NCBI GenBank assembly: GCA_024641095.1
Contig: JAHEDR010000002.1
Location: 62,001-126,000, forward strand
Length of the DNA stretch: 64,000 bases
DNA from: Rhodoluna sp.
GTDB taxonomy: Bacteria > Actinomycetota > Actinomycetes > Actinomycetales > Microbacteriaceae
Direction of reading: 5' to 3'
Within the stretch, counting starts at the first letter, position 1. Each line of letters starts with the position of its first letter. The notes under the pieces are model-generated. The model ran no database searches. It was not told where the DNA came from and saw nothing but the letters and a program-made list of their open reading frames with translations. This document shows positions 44,593-55,027 of the stretch, piece after piece. Made by a program: the position numbers and the translations under genes.

Positions 44593-45320
44593 ATGACCCC
44601 AACGACTGTGGACCTACAAGACATCCAGATTACCCCTGAACTAAAAGGGGGGGTATTGCCACCCCGCCCGCATCAGCAGGCCCTGGCCCGTTCCCCGCAG
44701 TCGTGATGGTGCACGAGGTCTTTGGAATCGACCCAGCAATGCGCGCACAAATCACCCGCCTAGCCCAAGCCGGTTACGTAGTGCTGATGCCAGATCTCTT
44801 CAGCCGTGGCGGCGCCCGCAAGTGCCTAACCGCAACCTTCAAAGCACTAACCGCGGGCAAGGGACAAGCCTTCGACGACGTTGAAGCAGCAAAAGCCAAC
44901 CTGCTTGCCCGCACTGACACCACGAAGAAAATCGGTGTGATTGGTTTTTGTATGGGCGGTGGTTTTGCGCTGCTGCTTGCGAATCGCGGCTACGACGCAT
45001 CGGCTGTGAATTACGGAATGATGCCTAAAGATCTTGATGCCGTGCTTGAGGGCGCGTGCCCAATCATCGGTAGCTTTGGCGCCAAAGACAAGCAGCTGGC
45101 AGGTGCAGCAACCAAGCTTGAGCTTGCGCTAACTAAAAAGAAGATTGCGCACGATATAAAGGAATACCCAGATACCGGTCACGCCTTCATGAACCCTCAC
45201 CAGGCAGGTGGCCCAGTGTTTGGAACCCTGCTGCGCATTTCCGGCGCTAAATCCAACCCCGATGCCGCCGCGGATGCCTGGTCTCGCATCGAGAAGTTCT
45301 TTGGGGAGCACCTCAAGTAG
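44593..45320 (+). pseudogene. Dienelactone hydrolase family gene, frameshifted in a G7 run
   Basis: Frame 1 from the ATG at 44593 reads MTPTTVDLQDIQITPELKGG and then stops at 44704; frame 3 continues from 44652 with IATPPASAGPGPFPAVVMVH and on to 45320. Together they give a normal ~240-residue dienelactone hydrolase with the nucleophile in GFCMGGGFALL and the His in DTGHAFMNP. The break is at the G7 run 44647-44653; eight Gs would restore one frame. TAGCCT at 44581-44586 lies six bases before the ATG. It may be a sequencing error, a real inactivation, or a slippery site. A shorter product from the GTG at 44703 or ATG at 44706 is possible. Confidence 0.85.
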
Positions 45321-47043
45321 AAAATTTCTTCGCTAGTCGCTCTTGAAGTAGTTTTCTTAGTGCAGGATCGCAAACATAGATAAATGTCCCCTTGATTCCC
45401 CGAGTTAGAAGTACGCGATATATATTTAGAACCCACTGCAGTATGTCTTCGTCTGAATAGACGATGCCACGAGCTGCATTGTTTTCGCGACCTTTAACAT
45501 CGTGATAATTCTCACGATTGAAGACAAACTGTTTTGATGCAGGGTCATAACCAAGGTCGTTGCCAATTATCACGCCGGCATAATTGAGGTCATAACCCTG
45601 AATTGTGTGAATGCTTCCAACCTCTTCTACAGAGGTGTCTGAATTAACCCAGTCAACGGCGGTCTGGTTCCATTGCAGATCCATTCCGTCGAGCCTAATG
45701 TCTATGGCTTTGTTGTCACGTTTAGAAGCCCAAGGCCAGGCGAACCCAGCTAGGAGGCGAGCCAGCCCGTGCTCTTCATTCAAAGCGAGGATGTCTTTAC
45801 GCATCTCCGCAGCGTTCTCGTAAAACCTCAAATCGTATCCGTTGAAATCAGCTCTTGGAAGAGGCGCTTCGGTAAAAAGTGCCCGAACAAACTCTAGGTA
45901 TTCTTTGCCGCCTGTTACTCGCATCTGCGAAGTTAGCGGATATAGCGACTTGCTGGAAGCTGCCCTATTGACAAGTTCTGCTGTGGTTTCGAGTGGCAAA
46001 TCAGCTGGACGAACAGCCTGCGCTGTGTCAAGAAGTAGCAACTGCAATTTGCTCTTCTTTTCAATCCAATCAAGTTGAGTAATAGAAGGGTCATCCGAAC
46101 CAAACAGTTTGATGTTAAATTCAGTGAACTTCTTGTTTTGCATCGCTGAAGATTGGTTTGCTCGCTGACCTAAACGGTGAGCCTCATCGACGATAAGGAG
46201 GTCAAAGTCACCATTGCTTTCAGCAACTTCAAATGGTGTGAACACCATTGACTTATCTAGGCCAGGTGTTTGTGCGAAAACTGTTTGTAAAGTCTTGCGC
46301 AGGGCTTGCTGTGGAACAACTAGACCAATTTTCAAATTGCGAAGCGCTTCGGCGCTTTCTCTTGTAAACAGGTCGGCAAAGACTGATTCCTGCTCAATCA
46401 ATTCGTCTGCAGACATTAGTGCAATATCCTTTAGTAACTTGATTAGGTAAATCGCAACGATTGTTTTTCCGGTTCCTGGGTCACCTTGCACAATGAGTTG
46501 TGCCCCCGCACCACTTTGAACTTGTTGGATTATCCTCTCGGTGATCGCGGAAACGATAACCGCTTGTTCAGTAGTGAGTGCCTTGAACGGGGAGAACTTG
46601 AAGAGATTGCTGTTTACAATTTCTGGAACAGGGCGGGTTAGTAGGCCATCGCGAACGAGTAATTCATAGAGGTCATTAAATGATTCACGGTAAGAGTCTC
46701 GTTCGAAGTAGTTTGCATCGGTTATTCCAGAGTTGGCGTTTAGAACACGATGACTACCATCAGCGGCAAACAGCTTGATCAATTGTGACTCAAGGTCTAG
46801 GCAGGCTGATTTGTTGAATTTTGGGTTCAGAATTATTTGAACGCGCTCTAGGTCTTGCTTGTTCTCAGTCTTTAGGTGCTGGGTCAAACGGGAGGTGGCG
46901 TTTAGGGTTTCACCTACATAAATTAATTTCTCATTACTGAGGGTGTAAACAACAGGCCAGTCCACGCCCACAGGGTCTGCCAACCCCCAGTCATTTACCG
47001 CTGCTTGGTCAAATGGAAATTTTTCAATCTTAAAGTCGGTCAT
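45313..47043 (-). CDS. GIY-YIG nuclease / DUF2075 P-loop helicase fusion
   Basis: The ATG at 47041-47043 gives 576 residues and a 14-base overlap with the upstream mazG-like gene. The N-terminus (about 20-90) is GIY-YIG-like: VVYTLSNEKLIYVGETLNAT followed by SRLTQHL. A DUF2075-type ATPase follows, with Walker A VQGDPGTGKTIVAIYL near residue 183 and Walker B LLIVDEAHRLGQ near 283, and a C-terminal helicase half (HTIQGYDLNYAGVIIGNDLG). Codons and bases look more A/T-rich than in the purine genes. Such fusions are known in accessory islands and suspected in phage defence; function is not established. Confidence 0.86.
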   Translation of the reverse strand: MTDFKIEKFPFDQAAVNDWGLADPVGVDWPVVYTLSNEKLIYVGETLNATSRLTQHLKTENKQDLERVQIILNPKFNKSACLDLESQLIKLFAADGSHRVLNANSGITDANYFERDSYRESFNDLYELLVRDGLLTRPVPEIVNSNLFKFSPFKALTTEQAVIVSAITERIIQQVQSGAGAQLIVQGDPGTGKTIVAIYLIKLLKDIALMSADELIEQESVFADLFTRESAEALRNLKIGLVVPQQALRKTLQTVFAQTPGLDKSMVFTPFEVAESNGDFDLLIVDEAHRLGQRANQSSAMQNKKFTEFNIKLFGSDDPSITQLDWIEKKSKLQLLLLDTAQAVRPADLPLETTAELVNRAASSKSLYPLTSQMRVTGGKEYLEFVRALFTEAPLPRADFNGYDLRFYENAAEMRKDILALNEEHGLARLLAGFAWPWASKRDNKAIDIRLDGMDLQWNQTAVDWVNSDTSVEEVGSIHTIQGYDLNYAGVIIGNDLGYDPASKQFVFNRENYHDVKGRENNAARGIVYSDEDILQWVLNIYRVLLTRGIKGTFIYVCDPALRKLLQERLAKKFST

Positions 47044-47350
47044 ATTTGTCACTCTTGCCACGAGACTTCTCAATTGGGTACTTGGCTTTAGTCTTTTCCA
47101 ATTTCGCGCGAATCAGCTCCTTTGGGTCCAGCCCGTATTTGTCTGCCAAGAGAAAACAATAAGTAAGCACATCCGCGAGCTCGTCCTTTACAGCCTCTTG
47201 GTCTTCTGGAGCTTTCCACTGGAACACCTCCAAAAGCTCACCAGCCTCTATTGAAATGCTCTTCGCTAGATTTTCCGCGGTGTGAAACTGCCCCCAATCA
47301 CGCTCAGCAACGAAGGCGCGAAGTTCTTGCATGATTTCCCCGTAAGTCAT
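47030..47350 (-). CDS. MazG-like nucleotide pyrophosphohydrolase
   Basis: The 106-residue all-helical protein has the MazG/iMazG metal-binding pattern ExxE...ExxD in SIEAGELLEVFQWKAPED and KDELADVLTYCF. Such enzymes cut the alpha-beta phosphate of (d)NTPs and clean or deplete nucleotide pools. TAGCCT (minus strand, 47357-47362) lies six bases before its ATG. First gene of the two-gene minus-strand transcript with the GIY-YIG helicase. Confidence 0.88.
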   Translation of the reverse strand: MTYGEIMQELRAFVAERDWGQFHTAENLAKSISIEAGELLEVFQWKAPEDQEAVKDELADVLTYCFLLADKYGLDPKELIRAKLEKTKAKYPIEKSRGKSDKYDRL

Positions 47351-47356
47351 AAGGAA

Positions 47357-47391
47357 AGGCTACAAGTTCCAGGTGACACTTCCAGTACCTT
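47357..47391. promoter_or_regulatory. Divergent leaderless promoters in the nuclease-helicase island
   Basis: TAGCCT on the minus strand (47357-47362) and TACCTT on the plus strand (47386-47391) each lie six bases before their start codons (ATG 47350, GTG 47398), within a 47-base spacer. Confidence 0.6.
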
Positions 47392-47397
47392 TGGATT

Positions 47398-47820
47398 GTG
47401 CAAGAAAACCCGCCCCTACACGTTGTAGCCGCAATAATCGTTTCAGATTCCAAGGTACTTGCCTGTCGAAGAGCGAGCCACAAAGCTGCTGCAGGTCTAT
47501 GGGAGTTTCCAGGAGGCAAGGTTGACCCAGGGGAGGATGCGCACGCGGCGCTTATTCGTGAAATAAAAGAGGAACTGGCGCTAGATTGCGAAACCATTCA
47601 CACCTTTGACGTGTCTGACACTTTGGTCGGAACCCAAATTATTCGCCTTGAAACTATCATTTGCAAAATCAGGGGGATCCCCCCACTCAGCAGCACAGAC
47701 CATGATGATTTCATTTGGCTCGCCCAAAGTGATATTTCGACGCTGGATTGGGCTAAACCAGACCTACCAGCGGTCGCAAAGCTTGCTCTGAGAGACGGAT
47801 TCTCAGGCCTGTTGGCCTAG
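47398..47820 (+). CDS. NUDIX hydrolase, MutT-like
   Basis: The 140-residue product has the Nudix box GKVDPGEDAHAALIREIKEE, with the upstream strand ACRRASHKAAAGLWEFPG as in 8-oxo-dGTP or CTP pyrophosphohydrolases. The GTG start is supported by TACCTT six bases before it. It precedes the PLD-helicase by 41 bases on the same strand. Confidence 0.9.
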   Translation: MQENPPLHVVAAIIVSDSKVLACRRASHKAAAGLWEFPGGKVDPGEDAHAALIREIKEELALDCETIHTFDVSDTLVGTQIIRLETIICKIRGIPPLSSTDHDDFIWLAQSDISTLDWAKPDLPAVAKLALRDGFSGLLA

Positions 47821-47861
47821 CTGTCTTGGGTTCTAGGTAATCTTGGTGCAGGGGGAATTTG

Positions 47862-50800
47862 ATGAATCTTGAGGATGGGCTCTACGAGCGCCTACTAGAG
47901 GTTGACGAGGAACAAAACCTCACTTTGGAGAATTCACGAATTGATTCTGTCGATGAGATCAATGCAAAAAAGAGGCTGGTCGTCCAGTCTCTAGAGAAAG
48001 CACTCCGAAACCGCGTTGGCTTGTCAGCAAACGATCAGGAGCTCGACAAGGTCATAGCTGACATCTCGACCGTTCTAGAAATCGACTTTGCTCGCTCTCC
48101 TGCGGGTTCATTAAGAGAATTAAAGTGGATTTCTCAGAACCCAAGCCTTGACGAAAATCGTCTCGACAACTTTCGACCAATTACTCCAATTAGCGAACAG
48201 GCCTTATTCACAAACTCCAAGGACGAGCCTCGTATTGATCTTGAGTTAGAGCGAGAATTAGCCACTGCGGATCGCGTGGAGATACTCGTTTCGTTCATCA
48301 AAGTGTCTGGCCTGCGCCTACTTGAATCACAGTTGCTTAAACTTCGCGACCGAGGAGTGCCTGTGAGACTTATAACGACGACGTACATGGGTGCAACAGA
48401 TAAAAAAGCAATTGATCGGTTAGTAAACGAACTTGGTGTAGAAGTACGAATTGACCTTTTGCCCGTGTCAAACCGATTACATGCAAAGGCCTGGTTATTT
48501 CACAGAAATTCTGGTTTTTCCACTGCATACATTGGAAGCTCGAATATGAGCTACTCGGCATTGACAACAGGCTCTGAATGGAATGTTCGACTTTCTCAAA
48601 TAAAAGCACCAGAACTATTTTCAAAATTCGAGGCATCATTTGAAACCTACTGGGAGTCCGAAGATTACCGTCATTATTCGACTGCAGAGTTCGGTGAGGC
48701 ATTAGAAGAAGCGCTTGCCCGACAGTCAAAACAGAACATCTCAGATCCGTATTTGTTGCCAATGTTAGAAGTTACTGCAAGGCCACATCAAGTTAAAATG
48801 CTCGATGAGCTTGAAGTCGCTCGATCTGTATTTGGTTATTCAAGGAACTTAGTTGTAGCAGCTACTGGTACAGGGAAAACGGTTCTGGCTGCCTTGGACT
48901 ACAAGCGGTTAATCGAAGCAGGTGCTCCAAGACCAACTCTCTTGTTCGTCGCACATCGCCAAGAGATTTTGCGCCAGGCTATGGCCACGTTTAGGCAAGT
49001 CTTAGGAGATTCGTCATTTGGCGAACTTCTAGTTGACGGCGAAAAGCCGAAGGAGTGGAGGTTTGTATTTGCTTCCATTCAGTCTCTTAAGGGTGACAAG
49101 TTTGATCAGCTCACACCGGCTCATTTCCAGCACTTGATAGTTGATGAGTTCCATCATGCTGAGGCCCCCTCATACGGTGCGCTGTTCAAAAGACTTAACC
49201 CGGCGCAAGTGGTTGGCTTGACTGCAACTCCTGAGCGAACCGATGGCGTGGATAAGATTTGGCAAGATGTATTCGGTGGGCGAATAGCCGCCGAATTACG
49301 CCTGTGGGACGCTCTTGGCCAAGACTTACTCGCCCCTTTTCACTATTTTGGTATCGGTGAAGAACTTGACTTTAGCCAGCTCCCGTGGGTCGCCGGGAGG
49401 TATGAAGCGAAGGCATTAAGTAATTTAATAACCACGAACACATTTAGAAATAAGAAAGTTCTTAGAGAACTAAACAATAAAGTTCCCGACATGACCAAGA
49501 TGAAAGCACTCATCTTCGGTGTCTCTGTAGACCATGCAAACCAAGTCGCAAGAGAATTTAGTGAATTAGGAGTGCAAACCAAAGCCGTAACAGGCAGCAC
49601 AGAAAATCGCGGTGGAATCATTCAAGACCTTCGGTCTGGAAACATACAGGCGATATCAACAGTGGATGTTTTCAACGAAGGAGTAGACATCCCCGAAGTA
49701 GACACAATTGTTCTGCTTCGCCCGACAGAGAGTCCGGTTGTATTCCTTCAGCAGATTGGTAGAGGACTTCGTAGGTCGCCAGGTAAAGACCAAGTCTTGA
49801 TTCTTGATTTCATTGGCGCCCATAGGGCCGAGTATCGAATTGATACAAAATTCGCTGCTTTATCTGGAAAGACACGTTCAGAAGTAATACAAAACCTTGA
49901 GCAAGGATTTCCATATTTACCTTCGGGTAGCGCTATTCAGCTTGATGACCTGGGACGTGAATACGTTCTTTCCCTAATGAAAAGGCAAATTGCACCTAAT
50001 TGGCAACGCCTTGTTCAAGAGGTCAAGTCGGAAGGGATCTCTCAACTTCAGGGATTCTTGGAAGCGAGTAGGCGTGACATTTTTGAGATCTACAAAGCCT
50101 CAGGTAAGAACTGGATATCGGCAGTTAAAGAGGCAGGACTCATAAACATAGAGGTATCTGAACAAGACACGCATCTGCTAAAAACCATTCCCCGCCTTTT
50201 ACATGTCGACGATAACGCACGATTGCTGGGCTTTGCGGAGCTTATATCTAATGATTCGCGCAAATGGAATGACCTTTCCGATTCAGATAAGCGTCTGGCA
50301 AGCATGTTTTTCTGGAATCTGTTCGATGATGGCAAAAGGCCATGGGATGGAGTCGAATGGGTCTCTGTTGACGAAGCATTGACCGCGATACGCAGCTCTA
50401 AGGCATTCCGTTGGGAACTTGAAAATATATTCGAGGCTCTAAGAATGAGAATCAAATTGAAGGGTATTCCTTTCGAACTTGTCTCTGGGGAACACCCTTT
50501 CCTCCTGCACGCTACATACTCAAGGGCAGAGTTGCTAGGTGGATTGGGATACGCCAGGCTTCCTGGAAATTCTGTATTCGAGGGTGGGCCGCGCAGGACC
50601 GTCAAAGGTGCGGTTACGGGCGTGTACTTTATCCCTGAAGCCAAGCTTGACCTATTTTTTGTGAACCTGCAAAAAGGTGACTCAATTTCTGATTCCATTA
50701 GGTATCACGATTATGCAATTTCTCCTACGCTTTTCCACTGGGACTCTCAAAGTGCTACAAGTGTTGAGTCTGAAACAGGGCAACGCTACATTACCCAAAG

Positions 50801-50996
50801 AGGTTCTGGGAGAGACGTTCTAATCGCGGTGCGCGAGAAAGCCGCTGGTGCTAATGGAACAATTCACTTCAAGATGTTCGGGACGGCTGATTACGTAAAG
50901 CACCAAGGATCGAAACCTATTTCAATTTGGTGGCAACTCCGGGCACCTATTGATCCTGATGCCTTTGAGATGGCTGCAGCGGCAAAGGTCAGTTAG
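47862..50996 (+). CDS. PLD-like nuclease / DEAD-box SF2 helicase / DUF3427 fusion
   Basis: I choose the ATG at 47862, six bases after a GGGGG Shine-Dalgarno, giving 1044 residues; a TTG at 47859 is one codon longer. Residues ~90-300 are phospholipase D-like with the HxK motif in [10 protein letters not shown] (near 206) and YIGSSNMS. The SF2 helicase has Walker [13 protein letters not shown] (near 333), VDEFHH (near 427), [11 protein letters not shown] and [10 protein letters not shown] (near 631). The C-terminus ends with the DUF3427 signature [13 protein letters not shown]. Rich in AGA/AGG/ATA codons by eye. Stops 4 bases into purL. Confidence 0.9.
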   Translation: MNLEDGLYERLLEVDEEQNLTLENSRIDSVDEINAKKRLVVQSLEKALRNRVGLSANDQELDKVIADISTVLEIDFARSPAGSLRELKWISQNPSLDENRLDNFRPITPISEQALFTNSKDEPRIDLELERELATADRVEILVSFIKVSGLRLLESQLLKLRDRGVPVRLITTTYMGATDKKAIDRLVNELGVEVRIDLLPVSNRLHAKAWLFHRNSGFSTAYIGSSNMSYSALTTGSEWNVRLSQIKAPELFSKFEASFETYWESEDYRHYSTAEFGEALEEALARQSKQNISDPYLLPMLEVTARPHQVKMLDELEVARSVFGYSRNLVVAATGTGKTVLAALDYKRLIEAGAPRPTLLFVAHRQEILRQAMATFRQVLGDSSFGELLVDGEKPKEWRFVFASIQSLKGDKFDQLTPAHFQHLIVDEFHHAEAPSYGALFKRLNPAQVVGLTATPERTDGVDKIWQDVFGGRIAAELRLWDALGQDLLAPFHYFGIGEELDFSQLPWVAGRYEAKALSNLITTNTFRNKKVLRELNNKVPDMTKMKALIFGVSVDHANQVAREFSELGVQTKAVTGSTENRGGIIQDLRSGNIQAISTVDVFNEGVDIPEVDTIVLLRPTESPVVFLQQIGRGLRRSPGKDQVLILDFIGAHRAEYRIDTKFAALSGKTRSEVIQNLEQGFPYLPSGSAIQLDDLGREYVLSLMKRQIAPNWQRLVQEVKSEGISQLQGFLEASRRDIFEIYKASGKNWISAVKEAGLINIEVSEQDTHLLKTIPRLLHVDDNARLLGFAELISNDSRKWNDLSDSDKRLASMFFWNLFDDGKRPWDGVEWVSVDEALTAIRSSKAFRWELENIFEALRMRIKLKGIPFELVSGEHPFLLHATYSRAELLGGLGYARLPGNSVFEGGPRRTVKGAVTGVYFIPEAKLDLFFVNLQKGDSISDSIRYHDYAISPTLFHWDSQSATSVESETGQRYITQRGSGRDVLIAVREKAAGANGTIHFKMFGTADYVKHQGSKPISIWWQLRAPIDPDAFEMAAAAKVS

Positions 50997-53305
50997 CCAA
51001 AAAGCTCAGGCAAAGTAGCCTCGTGAGCACCACGCAGATCATTCAGCTGCCAGGTGGCAACATCCTGAATCTCTAGCTCGCCAGAGTTATCGGTGACACC
51101 AATACGCAACACCGGAATACCGCGTGCCTCGCACAGACCAACAAACTTCACGTCATCTTCACGACCAACCGAAACCAACACGCGACCAGTTGACTCTGAG
51201 AACAGAGCACAAGTGCGGTCAACGCCATCGCGCTGCTGGATCTCGTCAAGCCAGATGCGGGCACCCATGCCAAAGCGAAGCACGCTCTCAACCACTGCCT
51301 GAGCCAAACCGGCCTCAGATAGGTCGTGAGCCGAAGCCAATAGGCCCTGCTCGCTAGCTGCGTTTAGTGCCTCGGCCAACTGCTTCTCATAAGCAAGATC
51401 AACAACCGGTGGGCGGCCACCCAGGTGAGAGTGAACAACCTCTGACCAAACCGAACCATCTAGCTCGTCTTTTGTGGTGCCAAGTAGGTAGATGTTGTGA
51501 CCGGCATCTTGCCATCCGCTAGGAATGCGGCGAGCAACATCGTCAATCACACCAAGCACACCAACCACCGGGGTTGGGTGAATGGCAACGTCACCGGTTT
51601 GGTTGTAGAAAGAAACGTTTCCACCGGTAACTGGAATACCAAGTTCCAAACAGCCATCGGCAAGACCTGCAGTTGCCTGCTTGAACTGCCACATTACCTC
51701 TGGGTTTTCAGGTGAACCAAAGTTTAGGCAGTTGGTAACTGCAACCGGAGTGGCACCCGATACCGCAACGTTTCGGTAAGCCTCGGCAAGTGCAAGACGT
51801 GCACCCTGATATGGGTCAAGGTAGCAGTAGCGACCATTGGCATCTGTTGCCAGAGAAATACCAAGACCGGTTTCTTCGCTAACGCGAATCATGCCCGAGT
51901 CATCTGGTTGTGCCAGTGCGGTGTTGCCGCCGACGTATCGGTCGTACTGGTTGGTGATGTAACCCTTGTCTGCCTGGTTAGGCGAAGAAACAATTTGCAC
52001 CAGCTGTGCAGCAAGTTCTGAAGCGTTGTCGTTCTGACGGAACAAGCCATGAGCGTGAACGCTGTCGTTGTTTAGTGCGTCTTGGTATGAAGGGAACGCA
52101 ACTGGGCGCTCGTAAACCGGACCATCGTGTGCAACGGTGCGAGGTGGAACGTTCACGATTTCTTCGTGACCCCAGTTGATGTAAAGACGATCCTCGGCGA
52201 TTACTTCACCAATGACAGAGAATTCAACTTCCCACTTGTCAACGATTGCCTTGAACTTTTTGAAGTCTTTCTTTGGCACGATGCCCATCATGCGCTCTTG
52301 TGACTCTGACATCAGAATTTCTTCTGGAGTAAGTGACTCGTCGCGCTTTAGAACATCTTGCAACTGCACGCGCATACCTGCGCCACCGTTTGAAGCAAGC
52401 TCTGATGTTGCGCAAGAGATTCCTGCACCACCAAGGTCTTGAATACCGGCAACAACCTGCGCTGCATAAAGTTCAAGACAGCACTCAATCAAAACCTTCT
52501 CGGCGAATGGGTCACCAACCTGAACGGCTGGGCGCTTTGCTGGACCGGTGCTGTCGAAAGTTTCAGATGCCAGAACGCTCACGCCACCGATTCCATCGGC
52601 GCCGGTTCTGGCACCAAAAAGAATCACTAGGTCGCCAGGGTTTGAAGCCTTAGCAAGCTTTAGGTCTTCGTGACGAAGTGCACCAACGCTAAGCGCGTTA
52701 ACTAACGGGTTGCCCTGGTAGACCTTGTCGAACACGGTTTCGCCGCCAATATTTGGTAGGCCTAGGCAGTTGCCATAGAAAGAGATTCCGTCAACGACGC
52801 CGTGTACCACGCGAGCGGTATCGGGGTTAGATGGTTCACCAAAACGAAGCTGATCCATTACAGCGATAGGGCGGGCACCCATGGTGAGGATGTCGCGAAC
52901 GATACCGCCAACACCGGTTGCTGCACCCTGGAAAGGCTCAATGTATGAAGGGTGGTTGTGTGACTCAACCTTGAAGGTCACGGCCCAGCCCTCGCCGATA
53001 TCTACAACACCAGCGTTCTCGCCCATACCAACCATTAGGTTTTTGTTCATTTCTGGAGTTACCTTTTCGCCAAACTGACGAAGGTAAATCTTTGATGACT
53101 TGTAGCTGCAGTGCTCAGACCACATCACCGAATACATTGCAAGTTCGCTGGAGCTTGGGCGACGGCCCAAGATTTCGCGAATGCGTGCGTACTCGTCGTC
53201 TTTTAGACCAAGTGCTGCGTATGGCTGAACTTTGTCTGGAGTGTTTGCGGCTTCGGTGGTTGTGTCAACGCCCGATGCGATTTTCTTTTTGCCGAACAAG
53301 CCCAT
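50993..53305 (-). CDS. purL: Phosphoribosylformylglycinamidine synthase, large subunit
   Basis: The 770-residue small-type PurL lacks the glutaminase domain and works with PurQ and PurS. Motifs: [20 protein letters not shown], the ATP-binding [20 protein letters not shown] and [19 protein letters not shown]. It makes FGAM from FGAR, glutamine and ATP. It overlaps the purQ stop by one base and is the last gene of purS-purQ-purL. Confidence 0.97.
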   Translation of the reverse strand: MGLFGKKKIASGVDTTTEAANTPDKVQPYAALGLKDDEYARIREILGRRPSSSELAMYSVMWSEHCSYKSSKIYLRQFGEKVTPEMNKNLMVGMGENAGVVDIGEGWAVTFKVESHNHPSYIEPFQGAATGVGGIVRDILTMGARPIAVMDQLRFGEPSNPDTARVVHGVVDGISFYGNCLGLPNIGGETVFDKVYQGNPLVNALSVGALRHEDLKLAKASNPGDLVILFGARTGADGIGGVSVLASETFDSTGPAKRPAVQVGDPFAEKVLIECCLELYAAQVVAGIQDLGGAGISCATSELASNGGAGMRVQLQDVLKRDESLTPEEILMSESQERMMGIVPKKDFKKFKAIVDKWEVEFSVIGEVIAEDRLYINWGHEEIVNVPPRTVAHDGPVYERPVAFPSYQDALNNDSVHAHGLFRQNDNASELAAQLVQIVSSPNQADKGYITNQYDRYVGGNTALAQPDDSGMIRVSEETGLGISLATDANGRYCYLDPYQGARLALAEAYRNVAVSGATPVAVTNCLNFGSPENPEVMWQFKQATAGLADGCLELGIPVTGGNVSFYNQTGDVAIHPTPVVGVLGVIDDVARRIPSGWQDAGHNIYLLGTTKDELDGSVWSEVVHSHLGGRPPVVDLAYEKQLAEALNAASEQGLLASAHDLSEAGLAQAVVESVLRFGMGARIWLDEIQQRDGVDRTCALFSESTGRVLVSVGREDDVKFVGLCEARGIPVLRIGVTDNSGELEIQDVATWQLNDLRGAHEATLPELFG

Positions 53306-54000
53306 TATGCGTTTACCAAACTGTTGATTACTGATGTGAAGAATTTGAGACCGTCAACACCTGAGCGCATTGCAACAGTTGTGTCTGGGCCAAAGCCAGG
53401 CTCAACCGCGTGCTCAGGGTGCGGCATAAGACCAACAACGTTGCCGCGCTCGTTGCGAAGACCTGCGATGTCGTTCATTGAACCGTTTGGGTTTACCTCT
53501 TTATAGCGGAAGGTAATTAGCCCTTCGCCTTCCAGGCGCTTTAGGGTTTCATCGGTTGCGATGTAACCGCCCTCACCGTTCTTTAGTGGAATGGTGATTT
53601 CTTGGTTTAGTTCAAACTCGTTGGTCCACGCGGTGGTGTTTGATTCAACGATCAGTTTCTGATCGCGGCAAATGAAGTGCTGGTGCTCGTTGCGAATCAG
53701 GCCACCAGGTAGAAGGTGTGATTCAACAAGAACCTGGAAGCCGTTGCAAATACCAAGAACCGGCAGGCCGCCGTTTGCTGCCTTGATAATGCTTTCCATG
53801 ACTGGGGCTTGTGCAGCGATTGCGCCACAACGTAGGTAGTCGCCGTATGAGAAACCACCAGGAAGAACAACTGCATCAACCTTGTGCAGGTTGGTGTCTG
53901 CGTGCCAAAGGCTAACTGCCTCGCCGCCGGCTAGGCGAACCGCGCGTGCTGCATCGCGGTCATCAAGGGTGCCAGGAAAGGTGACTACACCAATCTTCAT
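53305..54000 (-). CDS. purQ: Phosphoribosylformylglycinamidine synthase, glutaminase subunit
   Basis: The 231-residue class I glutamine amidotransferase has the nucleophile Cys in [11 protein letters not shown] and the His in [11 protein letters not shown]. It supplies ammonia to PurL. Start 12 bases after purS. Confidence 0.97.
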   Translation of the reverse strand: MKIGVVTFPGTLDDRDAARAVRLAGGEAVSLWHADTNLHKVDAVVLPGGFSYGDYLRCGAIAAQAPVMESIIKAANGGLPVLGICNGFQVLVESHLLPGGLIRNEHQHFICRDQKLIVESNTTAWTNEFELNQEITIPLKNGEGGYIATDETLKRLEGEGLITFRYKEVNPNGSMNDIAGLRNERGNVVGLMPHPEHAVEPGFGPDTTVAMRSGVDGLKFFTSVINSLVNA

Positions 54001-54012
54001 TTGCGGCGCCCC

Positions 54013-54276
54013 TTAGTTTTCTGAAGAGATCTTGACGACGTCTTCAATAACGCCGTTTGACAGAAAGCTTTCGCCGATTTCGCGGGCGTCGGCTAGGTCT
54101 TTATCGGTTATTTCACGATCAAAGTGAAGCTCAATTCGCTTGCCAATGCGGACGGCGGTGATGTCACTCTTTTTAGAGGCACTGTGTCCCTTGCGGTGGA
54201 GTGCGTTCATTACAGACTTGCCGGCTGGGTCAAGAAGGACCTCTTTTGGCATAACTTCGACGATGATCTTTGGCAT
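54013..54276 (-). CDS. purS: PurS subunit of FGAM synthase
   Basis: The 87-residue product (MPKIIVEVMPKEVLLDPAGK) links PurQ and PurL in the small-type FGAM synthase. Shine-Dalgarno cggagc 6 bases before its ATG, so the operon is not leaderless. Confidence 0.95.
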   Translation of the reverse strand: MPKIIVEVMPKEVLLDPAGKSVMNALHRKGHSASKKSDITAVRIGKRIELHFDREITDKDLADAREIGESFLSNGVIEDVVKISSEN

Positions 54277-54420
54277 GTTTGCTCCGATATTGGTGGGGAG
54301 TTAGCGATTTTTGATGATTTTTGTCGTCGACGTCGTTGCCGGACACCTTTATTTTACTGGGGTCTGACCAGACAAAAACCGTTGTAAACCCCACATATCC
54401 GTATTCGCTCAAAGTTACAT

Positions 54421-54448
54421 TTGATACCTTTGACACTGTAAATATGGT
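54421..54448 (+). promoter_or_regulatory. Predicted promoter of the 54.5-kb gene
   Basis: TTGATA (54421-54426) and TATGGT (54443-54448) are 16 bases apart, 50 bases before the GTG start of the gene at 54498. The 220-base gap also holds the purS promoter, which I could not place. Confidence 0.5.
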
Positions 54449-54497
54449 TACCAAGGCGAACAAAACAGTTGGTTTTTGGCCTTTTTGGGGGAATTAA

Positions 54498-54944
54498 GTG
54501 GGTATCTTCGGCAATTCAGAGCGCATAGAGCGCCCTGAAGGCGATGGCGTGGACCAATACCTATCCCAACGCATTGAGGAACCGCGCGAGGCAATGCGCG
54601 TTGTGCCCGGTGAAACGCACCTAAGAGTGCACGGACAGACCAAATACGCCACAATTAGGGCCAATTTGCTGCACGCGGGTCAAAAATCCGGGTTGTCTTT
54701 TTGGCAGGGCAAGGTCTACCTAGAGACACGTTTGGTCACCGAGTGGGGAAACACCACCAAAACTATCTTCGTTATCTTGCATAACGATGTTCCGATTGGT
54801 GAGATCAGTGAATTTGATTTGAAAGCCAAGGGGCTTTTGGAATTCACACTAGAAGCTGAGTACTTTGGACGCGCAATAATCACCGACGATTTAATTGGCA
54901 ACATTATTCATTTGTTCATCAATCCTGTGAATCGTTTGCATTAG
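54498..54944 (+). CDS. Uncharacterised 148-residue protein
   Basis: It starts at a GTG with Shine-Dalgarno tttgggggaa. The sequence is mostly beta-strand-like (LRVHGQTKYATIRANLLHAG, KTIFVILHNDVPIGEISEF), with an N-terminal acidic/basic stretch and no membrane helix. I recognise no family. It has its own promoter and a strong terminator. Confidence 0.72.
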   Translation: MGIFGNSERIERPEGDGVDQYLSQRIEEPREAMRVVPGETHLRVHGQTKYATIRANLLHAGQKSGLSFWQGKVYLETRLVTEWGNTTKTIFVILHNDVPIGEISEFDLKAKGLLEFTLEAEYFGRAIITDDLIGNIIHLFINPVNRLH

Positions 54945-54965
54945 ATTTTAAACATCCTGAAATGT

Positions 54966-54999
54966 AAATAAGGCCCCGGCGGGAACCGGGGCCTTATTT
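54966..54999. terminator. Bidirectional terminator
   Basis: A perfect 14-bp stem AAATAAGGCCCCGG/CCGGGGCCTTATTT with a 6-base loop lies between the plus-strand gene ending at 54944 and the minus-strand gene ending at 55028. Confidence 0.92.
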
Positions 55000-55027
55000 G
55001 CTTAAGTAGAGTTTGGTTGTTTTTGGG

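Noticed and set aside
44647-44653. Programmed -1 frameshifting at the G7 run
   Set aside because: A slippery context is present, but dienelactone hydrolases are not known to need frameshifting and there is no evident stimulatory structure, so error or mutation is simpler.
39892-51000. Mobile-element borders (IS, integrase, att repeats) around the accessory region
   Set aside because: No transposase, integrase or flanking direct repeats were seen; the island fits its neighbours with base-pair overlaps.
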